From an uncultured Clostridia bacterium (GTDB lineage: Bacteria > Bacillota > Clostridia > TANB77 > UBA1234): DNA of 64,000 bases. The notes beneath the pieces were generated by a model. That model had not been told where the DNA came from and did no database searches. It saw nothing but the letters and a program-made list of their open reading frames with translations. The translations under genes and the position numbers were made by a program. Positions 18,877 through 27,757 of the stretch are shown piece after piece (the first letter of the stretch is position 1; each line of letters begins with the position of its first letter). Location: assembly GCA_934169745.1 (NCBI GenBank), contig CAKPOE010000003.1, forward strand, positions 62,001 through 126,000. The letters are read 5' to 3'.

Positions 18877-19065
18877 TTACATATTTAAAAAACTCATCAA
18901 TTTTTGCTTTGTGTTTAAAGCATCTTGCGCTGACTTTTCAAACATTTGCTTAATTTGTGGATCTGTGCAACTATCTGCATAGCTCGTCAATTTTCTATAA
19001 GACGTCTCGTGTTCTCCAACTAAATGTCTTACATTTTGAAGTTCTAATTCATTCAATTTTGGCAT
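18877..19065 (-). CDS. Small spore coat (CotF-associated) protein
   Basis: 62 residues in two helices (ELQNVRHLVGEHETSYRKL; QIKQMFEKSAQDALNTKQKL). Small proteins of this form sit directly before cotF-like genes in many Clostridia and are annotated as spore coat proteins. ATG 19065 follows AAAAAGGAGG. It is transcribed together with the next coat gene. Confidence 0.6.
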   Translation of the reverse strand: MPKLNELELQNVRHLVGEHETSYRKLTSYADSCTDPQIKQMFEKSAQDALNTKQKLMSFLNM

Positions 19066-19147
19066 TATATAACCTCCTTTTTATTTGTTTACGAAGTTAT
19101 TATTACCACACGTTCCATTTTTATACATATTACTTTTTAATTTTATG

Positions 19148-19176
19148 TTGACTATCAATCAGATTCATTATATAAT
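19148..19176 (+). promoter_or_regulatory. Sigma-A promoter of the 19219 cassette
   Basis: TTGACT and TATAAT separated by 17 bp, about 40 bp before the ATG at 19219; GGAGGGAG is the ribosome-binding site. Confidence 0.75.
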
Positions 19177-19218
19177 AGCACCGGATTCCAAATATTATAT
19201 TAGGAGGGAGCTTAGACT

Positions 19219-19509
19219 ATGGCAGACTCTGAAAAAAACTTTGCTCAAGAAGAATGGGAAAAAATCGTTCAGTATGACAAAGAGCTCATGGATAAAATTA
19301 AAAGAGATGGAAACTATGACGTTGTAAGCCCCATGACTCCCTACGGTGTACGATTTGTGTACCGGAATTGCTTGCTTGGTTTTGTCTCGTACTCTGGTAG
19401 CGTACTCCTCGAACCTTGTGTCAAATATTTTTCTGACAGTAGCGACGGCTTTATTACCATCTTTGATAATAAAGGAAGATGGCGTGAAATAAAATTCATT
19501 CACGTCTAA
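19219..19509 (+). CDS. Hypothetical protein, GC-rich cassette
   Basis: 96 residues, soluble. An acidic N-terminal helix (FAQEEWEKIVQYDKELMDKI) is followed by a beta-rich half (GVRFVYRNCLLGFVSYSG; GFITIFDNKGRWREI) that resembles a small WG-repeat-like or OB-like sheet; no family is recognised. One in-frame CGG (19363-19365) is read as Arg. Composition is GC-richer than the flanking genes. It has its own promoter and terminator and is convergent with pheT across a palindromic element. Confidence 0.6.
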   Translation: MADSEKNFAQEEWEKIVQYDKELMDKIKRDGNYDVVSPMTPYGVRFVYRNCLLGFVSYSGSVLLEPCVKYFSDSSDGFITIFDNKGRWREIKFIHV

Positions 19510-19514
19510 AATTA

Positions 19515-19538
19515 AAGACCACCCAAATGGGTGGTCTT
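19515..19538 (+). terminator. Terminator of the 19219 cassette
   Basis: AAGACCACCC AAAT GGGTGGTCTT, a perfect 10-bp stem with a 4-nt loop, starting 6 bp after the stop and followed by a T-rich stretch. Confidence 0.85.
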
Positions 19539-19553
19539 ATTCATTATGCTCTT

Positions 19554-19642
19554 ACAGATGACCGATTTTCCGACAGCCACTTTTTCGCTTGTTTTTGAAA
19601 AAAATGAGCAAAAAAGTGACTGCTGGAAAATTGGTTGTCTGT
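19554..19642. repeat. Long palindromic element, copy 1
   Basis: Imperfect inverted repeat with arms of about 43 bp, outer ends ACAGA..., core TTTTCCGACAGCCACTTTTT. It shares its core and palindromic layout with elements at 50316-50448 and 59391-59462. It lies between the convergent 19219 gene and pheT. The arms differ at about eight positions, so this copy looks older than copy 3. Confidence 0.8.
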
Positions 19643-19657
19643 ATATTGTTTCATTTT

Positions 19658-22027
19658 TTATGCTCTTATAGTTACATTACATGCTTTAGATACATGCTCT
19701 ATTATCTTGTTAAATAAGGCAAGTACCTCATCATCGCTCAATGTCTTTTCTGCATTTGTAAATGTCAACTTGTATGCTATAGATTTTTCATCTGCTCCAA
19801 CATTCTCTCCTGTGTAAACATCAAACACTTCAATTTTTGTAAGCAACTTTCCGCCGGCTTTTCTTATTTCGTTCTCAATTGTTTCTGACTTAACAGACTT
19901 ATCCATTACGAAAGCAACGTCCTTTACTACACTCGGGAACTTAGATATTTCTTTATATTTCATCTTCTTCGAATTGTTACTATCATTAAGTAGTTTTTCT
20001 AAGTTTACTTCCATAACATATACATTATCTTTCAAAACATTAGGATGAACTTTTCCTATTATTCCAACTTTTTCGCCTGCAATTATAATACTTGCTGCTT
20101 GACCTGGATGAAGTTCAGCTGGAATGTCTTCTACAACTAAACTATATTTTCCTTCAAATCCTAAATGATGTAGTAATTCTTCTAAGATACCTTTTATAAC
20201 ATAGAAATTAACTTCTTTTTTCTCTAAACCTATCACGTAATTTCCAGTCATAAGTACTGCCAAATTTAATTGTTCTCCATATTTACCATTCTTCTTAAAG
20301 AAGCTTTTACCGATTTCAAATATAGATATATCCTTTTGACTACGTGCTTTATTGTATTCATATATCATTTTTAATGATGGGATAAGGCTATATCTTAAAG
20401 CGTTTCTTTCCTCAGTCATTGGGTCTAATATTTTTACTGTTTCAAATTTATCGTTAGTATATTTATGAACCTCTTTTTCTGGTATAAGTGCGTAGCTTAA
20501 AGTTTCATTAAGTCCTAGTGAAACCATTTTGTTTCTAACGCTTCTTTTTGCTTTATCATAACTACCAGTTTTCAATGGTAAAACTATTGGTTTAGCAACA
20601 ATTTTATTCATTCCATATATACGTCCAACTTCTTCTATTAAGTCTTCTTTAATAGAAATATCTAATCTTCTTGAAGGAACACTAACTGTTATTAAATTAT
20701 CTTTTACATCACTACTAAAGCCAAGTCTTTTAAAAATATCTAATACATCTTCTCTAGGTATTTGAATTCCCAAAACTTGATTTATCTTTTCGAATGTTAT
20801 ATCAATTTTCTTATCCTCTTTATCAGCCTCATCATGAACGATTAGTCCACTAACTATTTTAGCATCCGCATATTTTTCAAGCAAAGCACAACTTCTTTCA
20901 ATTGCCATATAAGTTCTCTTTGGATCTAAGCCTTTCTCAAATCTATTGCTAGCTTCACTTCTCAATACCTTTTTAGAAGTTAATCTAACTTTTACTGCAT
21001 CAAAGATAGCTGATTCAATTAAAATGTTCTTTGTATTTTCTGTAACTTCTGTTGAAAGACCTCCCATAACACCTGCAAGTCCAATAGCCTCGTTTTTGTT
21101 GGCAATGACAATATCATTCTCATTTAATATTCTTTCTTGTCCATCAAGAGTCGTCAATTTTTCATTACTTTCTGCATGTCTAACAACAATTGTATCTCCC
21201 AATTTATCAGCATCGTAGAAATGAAGTGGTTGGCCAACTTCTAGCATTACATAGTTGCTTATATCCACAACATTATTTATAGGACGAATTCCTGACGCAA
21301 TAAGTCTATTTCTCATCCACTCAGGACTTTCTTTTATAACAACATTATTAACTCTCTTTGCCAAGAACAAAGAACAATCTTTTGTTCTTACGTCAACATT
21401 GAATTTTCCGTCTATCTTTTCTTCAATTTCATTATATTTTAAATCAATGTCCTTTACTTCTTGGTTGTAAATTGCACCAATTTCATATGCCATACCTAGT
21501 ATACTAAGTAAATCTCCTCTATTAGCTGTAAGTTCAAAATCGATTACCTCATCATCCAATTTCAAATATTTTATAGGATCTTCTCCTGGAACCGCATCGT
21601 CACCAAGTTCAATAATTCCAGCTGTATCTTTTTCTCTTAAAAACTTATGCTCAATGCCAAGCTCTTCAAGAGAACACATCATACCATAAGATTCAACGCC
21701 TCTAATTTTACTAGGTTTAATTTTAAAATCTCCCGGAAGTACTGCACCAACCAATGCAACTACAGCCTTCAAACCTTTTCTTGCATTAGGAGCTCCACAA
21801 ACAATTTGAAGAATCTCATTTCCAACATTTACTTTACATACATGAAGATGATCTGAATCTGGGTGCATTTCGCATTCGACAATTTCACCTATTACCAAGT
21901 TAGTTGTATTAACTAACTTTTCAGCACTATCATATTCATTTCCAACGTTTGTCATGTCATCTGCTAACGTCTTATAATCAACAGGAATATCCACATAATC
22001 TTTTACAAAATTAGTACTTAATTTCAT
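19658..22027 (-). CDS. pheT: Phenylalanyl-tRNA synthetase beta subunit
   Basis: 789 residues from ATG 22027 (GAGGAGA upstream). It carries the EMAP/tRNA-binding domain near the N-terminus (IGEIVECEMHPDSDHLHVCK), the B3/B4 editing region, B5, the class II-like core (RNKMVSLGLNETLSYAL) and the C-terminal anticodon-binding FDX-ACB domain (KFPSVVKDVAFVMD). It pairs with PheS as a heterotetramer to charge tRNA-Phe. The start overlaps the pheS stop by 17 bp, indicating translational coupling. Confidence 0.97.
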   Translation of the reverse strand: MKLSTNFVKDYVDIPVDYKTLADDMTNVGNEYDSAEKLVNTTNLVIGEIVECEMHPDSDHLHVCKVNVGNEILQIVCGAPNARKGLKAVVALVGAVLPGDFKIKPSKIRGVESYGMMCSLEELGIEHKFLREKDTAGIIELGDDAVPGEDPIKYLKLDDEVIDFELTANRGDLLSILGMAYEIGAIYNQEVKDIDLKYNEIEEKIDGKFNVDVRTKDCSLFLAKRVNNVVIKESPEWMRNRLIASGIRPINNVVDISNYVMLEVGQPLHFYDADKLGDTIVVRHAESNEKLTTLDGQERILNENDIVIANKNEAIGLAGVMGGLSTEVTENTKNILIESAIFDAVKVRLTSKKVLRSEASNRFEKGLDPKRTYMAIERSCALLEKYADAKIVSGLIVHDEADKEDKKIDITFEKINQVLGIQIPREDVLDIFKRLGFSSDVKDNLITVSVPSRRLDISIKEDLIEEVGRIYGMNKIVAKPIVLPLKTGSYDKAKRSVRNKMVSLGLNETLSYALIPEKEVHKYTNDKFETVKILDPMTEERNALRYSLIPSLKMIYEYNKARSQKDISIFEIGKSFFKKNGKYGEQLNLAVLMTGNYVIGLEKKEVNFYVIKGILEELLHHLGFEGKYSLVVEDIPAELHPGQAASIIIAGEKVGIIGKVHPNVLKDNVYVMEVNLEKLLNDSNNSKKMKYKEISKFPSVVKDVAFVMDKSVKSETIENEIRKAGGKLLTKIEVFDVYTGENVGADEKSIAYKLTFTNAEKTLSDDEVLALFNKIIEHVSKACNVTIRA

Positions 22028-23066
22028 TCTCCTCATCCTTTCTATCAAATTGTTCTAAGAATCTTATGTCATTTGTATATAATAGTCTTATATCTGGTAT
22101 TGCATACTTAAACATTGCAAGTCTATCTAGACCTGTACCAAAAGCAAATCCTGTATATTTTTCTGGATCATATCCGCTCATACGAAGAACATTAGGATGA
22201 ACCATGCCAGCTCCTAATAGCTCTATCCAGCCAGTTTGTTTACACAAGTTACATCCTTTGCCACCACACTTAAAGCAAGTAACGTCAACTTCACAAGATG
22301 GTTCTGTGAATGGGAAATAACTTGGTCTAAATCTAATCTGTGTATTTTCTCCTAATAGTTTCTTAGCCATTATTTCTAATGTTCTTTTCAAATCAGCAAG
22401 TGAAATATTTTCATCTATAACTAATCCTTCGACTTGTGAAAATTGATGAGAATGTGTTGCGTCATCGTCTCTTCTATATGTCTTACCTGGACATATAATT
22501 CTAATAGGTGTTTTTTCTTTGTTTTCTTGCATTACTCTTGATTGAGAAGCCGATGTTTGCGTTCTCAATAAATACTCATCATCAATGTAGAAAGTATCTT
22601 GTGCATCTCTTGCAGGGTGACCAACATAATAATTTAAAAGTCTAAAGCAATGTTCATCATCTTCTAGCTCTGGTCCATCATAAACGTCATATCCCATAGA
22701 AACAAATAAATCTTCTACTTCTTCTATTACTCTATTCAATGGATGTTTTGAACCTCTTTTAATCTTCTCACTTGGTAAAGAAATATCTATCGTATCCTTC
22801 TTTAGTTTTTCATTAATAAGCTCTTCTTGAAGCTTAGCTTGCATAGTTTCAAAATTCTCGTTAAATAATACTCTAACAGAATTCACAAGCATACCGTATT
22901 CTTTCTTTTCTTCTGGTGCAACTTCTTTTATCCCGTTATTTAACTCTGTAATTACACCTTTCTTTCCCATGTACATTACCTTCAAGTCGTTTAACTCTTG
23001 AATGTTTTTTACATTTGCAAACTTTGCAGTAAGTTCATTCTTTAATGCCTCAATTTTCTCCTGCAT
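22011..23066 (-). CDS. pheS: Phenylalanyl-tRNA synthetase alpha subunit
   Basis: 351 residues. An N-terminal coiled coil (residues 1-95) precedes the class II core with HPARDAQDTFY, LLRTQTSASQSRVM and FPFTEPSCEVDV. A CxxC...CxxC zinc-like insertion (CFKCGGKGCNLCKQ) and motif 3 GTGLDRLAMFKY follow. ATG 23066 follows TGAGGAGGTA. A T-box leader controls the operon with pheT. Confidence 0.97.
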   Translation of the reverse strand: MQEKIEALKNELTAKFANVKNIQELNDLKVMYMGKKGVITELNNGIKEVAPEEKKEYGMLVNSVRVLFNENFETMQAKLQEELINEKLKKDTIDISLPSEKIKRGSKHPLNRVIEEVEDLFVSMGYDVYDGPELEDDEHCFRLLNYYVGHPARDAQDTFYIDDEYLLRTQTSASQSRVMQENKEKTPIRIICPGKTYRRDDDATHSHQFSQVEGLVIDENISLADLKRTLEIMAKKLLGENTQIRFRPSYFPFTEPSCEVDVTCFKCGGKGCNLCKQTGWIELLGAGMVHPNVLRMSGYDPEKYTGFAFGTGLDRLAMFKYAIPDIRLLYTNDIRFLEQFDRKDEENEIKY

Positions 23067-23111
23067 AATTCATACCTCCTCATTTATTTATAATTTTGTT
23101 GCATTTTTTAT

Positions 23112-23345
23112 TAACAAAAACGTCCCTAGCAATAAATGCTAGGGACGAAAATTAATCATTCCGCGGTACCACCCAAATTCTAATCTGAAGATTAGCTCTC
23201 AAAATGAATTAACGCTTCATTAAACGTGAAAGCTCCAATAGTGAAATTCATTTATTTACAGAGCCTAGAGAAACTTTCAATCGATGATTTCTCCTCCCTA
23301 AAAGATATAAATAAACTACTAAATTATCTTCATTGCCATCAATGG
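23112..23345 (-). promoter_or_regulatory. T-box riboswitch of pheST
   Basis: The minus-strand leader contains a Stem I region, the T-box sequence GGGTGGTACCGCGGAATG (complement of 23158-23175) and a terminator. The candidate specifier is TTC (Phe; complement of 23243-23245). Uncharged tRNA-Phe should pair with TGGT in the T-box bulge and favour antitermination. The T-box motif is read directly; the specifier codon is my best placement. Confidence 0.9.
23121..23147 (-). terminator. T-box terminator of pheST
   Basis: CGTCCCTAGC ATTTATT GCTAGGGACG followed by TTTTTG on the minus strand. It is the regulated terminator that competes with the T-box antiterminator. Confidence 0.9.
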
Positions 23346-23441
23346 TATATATCATACACCCAAAACAATAATTTGTCAAACAATAATTAAAGTATTGTAC
23401 TATATTTGGGTTTCACTTTTTATTACTCTCCTATTATATAA

Positions 23442-23469
23442 AAAATCACCAGTAGTTACTGGTGATTTT
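23442..23469 (-). terminator. Terminator of the 23475 cassette
   Basis: AAAATCACCAGTA / TACTGGTGATTTT, 13-bp stem with a 2-nt loop, 5 bp beyond the stop, followed by a short T-rich run on the minus strand. Confidence 0.8.
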
Positions 23470-23474
23470 CACGC

Positions 23475-23882
23475 TTACGGATTATTTTCGTAGGGCACAG
23501 GAATGTGCTCTTCTTCCGCAACTTCAGCCTCTTCAGTAGGCTTTTCTTCCGGCACTTCGCTTTCCTCTTTTTGAGCATCTTGAGAAGGTACTGCATCGAC
23601 TTCATAAGGACAATCGATTTCTTCCTTGTTACACGTCTTTGTCCTGAATGCATTTGTAAGTTTGATGACTATATCTTGCAGGCTGTCGCATTCTTTAAAA
23701 TCAATATCCTTGATAAGAAATACGAGAAACAGCACTGTACAAGCAATCATCGCCACAAGTACAACCCAGAACACTAGCAGTGCAATTGCAGCCATAGCAA
23801 CCTTGCCCCAAACTGCAAATATCACGGTAAACACAAATGCGCCAAGAAAGAGACCTAATTCCTGTAATCTCCGGTCCGTCAT
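23475..23882 (-). CDS. Two-helix membrane protein with acidic tail, GC-rich cassette
   Basis: 135 residues. Two transmembrane helices (about 10-31 and 33-57) precede a soluble part and a strongly acidic, Pro/Glu-rich C-terminus (EESEVPEEKPTEEAEVAEEE). No family is recognised. Codon 4 is CGG (23871-23873); a +1 shift there would stop after five codons. GC content is higher than in neighbouring genes. ATG 23882 follows GGGAGG, with its own promoter (overlapping the next gene's 3' end) and terminator. It is the fourth of the GC-rich cassettes. Confidence 0.6.
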   Translation of the reverse strand: MTDRRLQELGLFLGAFVFTVIFAVWGKVAMAAIALLVFWVVLVAMIACTVLFLVFLIKDIDFKECDSLQDIVIKLTNAFRTKTCNKEEIDCPYEVDAVPSQDAQKEESEVPEEKPTEEAEVAEEEHIPVPYENNP

Positions 23883-23923
23883 TATACGAACCTCCCTTCA
23901 TAATTCTGTCTTTCGACTTTTTG

Positions 23924-23952
23924 AGTATATCACTTTTATGTTAAGCATGCAA
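23924..23952 (-). promoter_or_regulatory. Sigma-A promoter of the 23475 cassette
   Basis: Minus-strand TTGCAT and TATACT with a 17-bp spacer; the -35 lies inside the last codons of the DUF512 gene. This is weaker than the other cassette promoters. Confidence 0.55.
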
Positions 23953-25248
23953 TACTTTTTCTATAAAGTCGCTACCATCACATTCTGTAATAGTTATCTT
24001 TACTCCAAGTTTATCCTCTAATTCGGTAAGTTTCATATCATCTAAGAATATATCTTCATCATCTTTAAGCATGTTTCTTGCAAGCAGCAAACTGCTTCCT
24101 AATTCTTTTCCTTTCAATTGTGAATATATATCTTCTCCTGTTAATAGTCCTGTAACTGTTATTAGATTACCAAAAAAGTCATTCGTTATTTCGTACACAT
24201 TTATCTTTAAACCTTTTACTTTTTCTTCAAGCAATCTCGCTTTTTCGGCAATAAACTTATAAGCACTTTTTCCGGTAGCAATAGAAACAGTTTTATTTAA
24301 CTCGCAACTTTTCATCTTTTTATATTGTTCATCAAATTGTTTTGTAAAATATGCAAGCATGCCAATTCCATCTTCTAGCTGTGGAAAATCTTCATAAAAT
24401 TTATAATTAGGTATTTCCATATCTGCTTGAACATAAAATTCGTCTGCAACAAAAACAATGTTTGAACCCTGTTCCTTTTTAAATTTCTTTTGCCACTTTC
24501 CGACTTGATTTATAACTTCAAGTGAAGATTGTTTATCAAACGGTTCTAGATGGTATAGTCCCTCTCTATATTTTGTAAGACCAACAGGAACAATTGCAAT
24601 ACATAAAAGTTTCGGAAAAAACTTGCTTAAATCTTCAATTGTTTTATCTAATATTTTCCCATCGTTTATTCCTCTGCATAAAACAATTTGGGCATTTACT
24701 TCTATATCGTGATCAGTAAGATATGTAATATAATCTAAAATTCTGTCCGCATTTCTGTTGTTAAGCATCATTTTTCTCACTTCGCCATCCGTTGCGTGAA
24801 CAGAAATATTAATTGGACTTAAATGATATTTTATTATTCTATCTAAGTCTCTATATCCAGAATTAGTAAGTGTCACATAATTACCCGTCATAAACGAAAG
24901 CCTAAAATCATCATCTTTAAAAACTAATGTATCTCTAACATGTTTTGGCAATTGATCCATAAAGCAGAAGATACATTTATTCGCACAATTTTTCGCCGGT
25001 TCTATAAGCTGTTCTTCAAAAACCAATCCCAAATCTTCGTTATCCTCTTTCTCAATGTCTATTTCCCATTCTTCGCCTGATGGCTTTTCTATTAAAACAG
25101 TTATTTCTGTATCAAATATTTGAAATTTATAGTCCAGAATATCTATTATTTCTTCACCATTAATACTTAGCAATTTATCGCCTGGTTCTATTTCCATCTC
25201 TTCTGCAATGCTACCTTTTAAAACATCTTTTATCAAAATCTTTTTCAT
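23941..25248 (-). CDS. PDZ and radical SAM protein of the DUF512 family
   Basis: 435 residues. A PDZ-like domain (residues 5-55, EIEPGDKLLSINGE) is followed by a radical SAM Fe-S motif CxxxCxxC at C88, C92, C95 and then a DUF512 C-terminal domain. The family is conserved across Clostridia, usually near der, and its reaction is not established. Here der is about 6 kb away. ATG 25248 has a modest AAAGGAATG upstream. It is downstream of disA and radA on the same strand. Confidence 0.88.
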   Translation of the reverse strand: MKKILIKDVLKGSIAEEMEIEPGDKLLSINGEEIIDILDYKFQIFDTEITVLIEKPSGEEWEIDIEKEDNEDLGLVFEEQLIEPAKNCANKCIFCFMDQLPKHVRDTLVFKDDDFRLSFMTGNYVTLTNSGYRDLDRIIKYHLSPINISVHATDGEVRKMMLNNRNADRILDYITYLTDHDIEVNAQIVLCRGINDGKILDKTIEDLSKFFPKLLCIAIVPVGLTKYREGLYHLEPFDKQSSLEVINQVGKWQKKFKKEQGSNIVFVADEFYVQADMEIPNYKFYEDFPQLEDGIGMLAYFTKQFDEQYKKMKSCELNKTVSIATGKSAYKFIAEKARLLEEKVKGLKINVYEITNDFFGNLITVTGLLTGEDIYSQLKGKELGSSLLLARNMLKDDEDIFLDDMKLTELEDKLGVKITITECDGSDFIEKVLHA

Positions 25249-25282
25249 TTTTTCATTCCTTTAAAATATATTTCTTGTAATA

Positions 25283-26362
25283 TTATCTATAGTATCTCGA
25301 ATCATATATTGCTTGCTCTTGCATTCTCTTAATTCCTTGTTTTATATTCTTTGCTCTAACTTCTCCTATTCCATCGACATCATCAAGTTCATCAATTGAA
25401 GCACGGATAATATCTTGAAATTTTCCTATTGATTTGACCATGTTATCGATAATGTTCATTGGCATTTTCGGAATCCTACTTAGCAGTCTATAACCTCTCG
25501 TGCATACTTCAATGTCTTCTAATGTTGTTTCAATTGTATAACCAAGTAATTTAGCAATAACTGTTGAATCCATTAATTCAGAATGTTGTAATTCTGAAAT
25601 AGTATTTACCAAAGCTTCCTCCTTTGATTTAGATGCAGAATAATCTTTTATTATTAATGCCTCTTCTGTTTCAACATTACCAGACAATTCTTTTAATTGT
25701 AAATCAACAAGTCTTCCTTCATCACCAAGTTCAACAATATACCCCTGAACCTCTGACACAACACGCATCATAAGTTCAGCTCGTTGAATTGCTCTTATTA
25801 CATTTTCCAATGTAACAATGTCTTCAAACTCATATTCGTTAAGAGCAAGAATTACTTCATCAAAAGAAGTTTTATATCTTTCAACCGTCTGTAAAGCTTG
25901 ATTTGCCTTCGCCAAGACTTGTGAACTATCTTTTATTATATATCTAATATTTCCTTTAAACACTGTTATAAGATTTCTTCTTTGCGAAATACTTATAACT
26001 AATTCCCCTGTTTGTTTAGCAACCCTTTCTCCACTACGATGTCTTGTACCTGTTTCTACCGTTGGGATATTTGCATCAGGAACAAGCTGTGTGTTTGCAA
26101 GTAATATTCTTTTAGCATCTTTGCTAAGAACTATTGCGCCATCCATTTTTGCAAGTTCATAAATTCTAGCAGGAGAATACTCTTCATCGATTTTAAAACC
26201 TCCATCTGCAAGCTTCATCACTTCTTCAGAATCCCCAACTACAATTAAAGCTCCTGTTCTAGCTTTCAGTATGTTTTCCAATCCCTCTCTTAATTCTGTA
26301 CCAGGTGCAACCGTTTTTAATATTTGTAATAACTCTTCGTTTTTCCCCCAAACTTCTCTCAC
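25283..26362 (-). CDS. disA: DNA integrity scanning protein, diadenylate cyclase
   Basis: 359 residues. The N-terminal DAC domain has DGA at 74-76 and RHR at 107-109, the catalytic signature of c-di-AMP synthesis from two ATP. A helical linker and a C-terminal HhH DNA-binding domain (DDVDGIGEVRAKNIKQGI) follow. DisA scans DNA and in Bacillus delays sporulation on damage. Start is GTG 26362 with AGAAAGGAATG upstream. It follows radA by 30 bp, the usual radA-disA pair. Confidence 0.96.
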   Translation of the reverse strand: MREVWGKNEELLQILKTVAPGTELREGLENILKARTGALIVVGDSEEVMKLADGGFKIDEEYSPARIYELAKMDGAIVLSKDAKRILLANTQLVPDANIPTVETGTRHRSGERVAKQTGELVISISQRRNLITVFKGNIRYIIKDSSQVLAKANQALQTVERYKTSFDEVILALNEYEFEDIVTLENVIRAIQRAELMMRVVSEVQGYIVELGDEGRLVDLQLKELSGNVETEEALIIKDYSASKSKEEALVNTISELQHSELMDSTVIAKLLGYTIETTLEDIEVCTRGYRLLSRIPKMPMNIIDNMVKSIGKFQDIIRASIDELDDVDGIGEVRAKNIKQGIKRMQEQAIYDSRYYR

Positions 26363-26392
26363 AAAAATTCATTCCTTTCTTGCTTTACATTT

Positions 26393-27748
26393 TTACATTC
26401 CACAAGTTTTAATCGCTTCTCGTATATTTCTTACGCCAATTATATTTATATTTCCTTTATAATTCAATTGCTTTCTTCCATTTTCAGAAATAATGCAAGT
26501 TTTAAATCCCATTCTATCTGCTTCCTTGACTCTTTTTTCCAAAGAATTAACCGTCCTAATCTCGCCAGTAAGCCCAATCTCACCAATTGCCACCAAATCT
26601 TTAGGTAATGGTATATTTTTGTAACTAGAAGCAATAGCCAATGCTATTCCTAAATCTGTCGCAGGTTCATCCAGCCTTATACCACTAACAACATTCACAT
26701 ATGCATCTTGGTTTCCAAGTGGGATTCCAGCTCGTTTTTCTAATACCGCCATAAGCAATGTAAGCCTATTATAATCTATACCAATACCTGTTCTTCTAGG
26801 CATTCCAAATGCCGTTGGTGTAAGTAAAGCTTGAATTTCAATAAGTATTGGCCTAGTTCCCTCAACAGATGCAACAATAATAGAACCAGAAGGATTATCT
26901 TCTCTTTCTGTTATCATTATATCAGACGGATTATCTATTTCGGTCATTCCCACATCTCTCATTTCAAAAAGTCCTATCTCATTAGTTGAGCCAAATCTGT
27001 TTTTAACGCCTCTCAAAACTCTATACGAGAAAAATCTTTCACCTTCTAAATATAAAACTGTATCAACCATGTGCTCCAAAACTCTCGGACCAGCAATTGC
27101 ACCATCTTTTGTAACGTGTCCAATTATGATTGTTGTAATGTTTTGCTTCTTGCACATCATCATAATTTTAGAAGTCGCCTCACGTACTTGACTTACACTT
27201 CCTGGTGCTGCCGATAAATCATCGCTATACATAGTTTGTATTGAATCAATAATCACAAGTCCTGGCTTAATTTTTTCAATTGATTCATCAATAAGTTCTA
27301 TACTAGTTTCTCCCAAAAAGAAAATATTATCATTATTAATATTAAGTCTATCCGCTCTCATTTTTATTTGACTGGCAGATTCCTCACCAGAAACATACAA
27401 GACTGGTCCATCAACTTTTACCTTATCACAAATTTGCATTATTAATGTTGATTTTCCTATTCCCGGTTCTCCACCTAGCAAAACAAGAGAGCCTTGCACT
27501 AAGCCACCACCAAGTACTCTATCCAATTCTTCGTATCCTGTTTTGTATCTTTCATATCTCGTTGTTTCAACACTATTAAGCTTTATTGTTTCACTTGCTA
27601 GTGCTCTTTTTTGATTAGTTGCTTTATCCTTTACAACTTTTTCTTCATAAAATGTATTCCATTGATTGCATGCAGGACATTTTCCAAGCCACTTGGGTGA
27701 TTCATTTCCACATGAACTACATACAAAAATTGTTTGATTTTTAGGCAT
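26393..27748 (-). CDS. radA: DNA repair protein RadA (Sms)
   Basis: 451 residues. An N-terminal C4 zinc finger (C10, C13, C24, C27) is followed by a RecA-like core with Walker A GGEPGIGKST (92-101), the RadA-specific KNRFG, and a C-terminal Lon-like domain. It acts as a branch migration helicase in recombination. ATG 27748 follows AATAGGAG. It is directly upstream of disA. Confidence 0.97.
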   Translation of the reverse strand: MPKNQTIFVCSSCGNESPKWLGKCPACNQWNTFYEEKVVKDKATNQKRALASETIKLNSVETTRYERYKTGYEELDRVLGGGLVQGSLVLLGGEPGIGKSTLIMQICDKVKVDGPVLYVSGEESASQIKMRADRLNINNDNIFFLGETSIELIDESIEKIKPGLVIIDSIQTMYSDDLSAAPGSVSQVREATSKIMMMCKKQNITTIIIGHVTKDGAIAGPRVLEHMVDTVLYLEGERFFSYRVLRGVKNRFGSTNEIGLFEMRDVGMTEIDNPSDIMITEREDNPSGSIIVASVEGTRPILIEIQALLTPTAFGMPRRTGIGIDYNRLTLLMAVLEKRAGIPLGNQDAYVNVVSGIRLDEPATDLGIALAIASSYKNIPLPKDLVAIGEIGLTGEIRTVNSLEKRVKEADRMGFKTCIISENGRKQLNYKGNINIIGVRNIREAIKTCGM

Positions 27749-27757
27749 AAATTTCTC

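Noticed and set aside
19363..19509. Possible +1 reading after CGG in the 19219 cassette, where the +1 frame stays open for about 43 codons
   Set aside because: The 0 frame has the better protein composition and ends just before the terminator; the other three cassettes would be cut short by a +1 shift.
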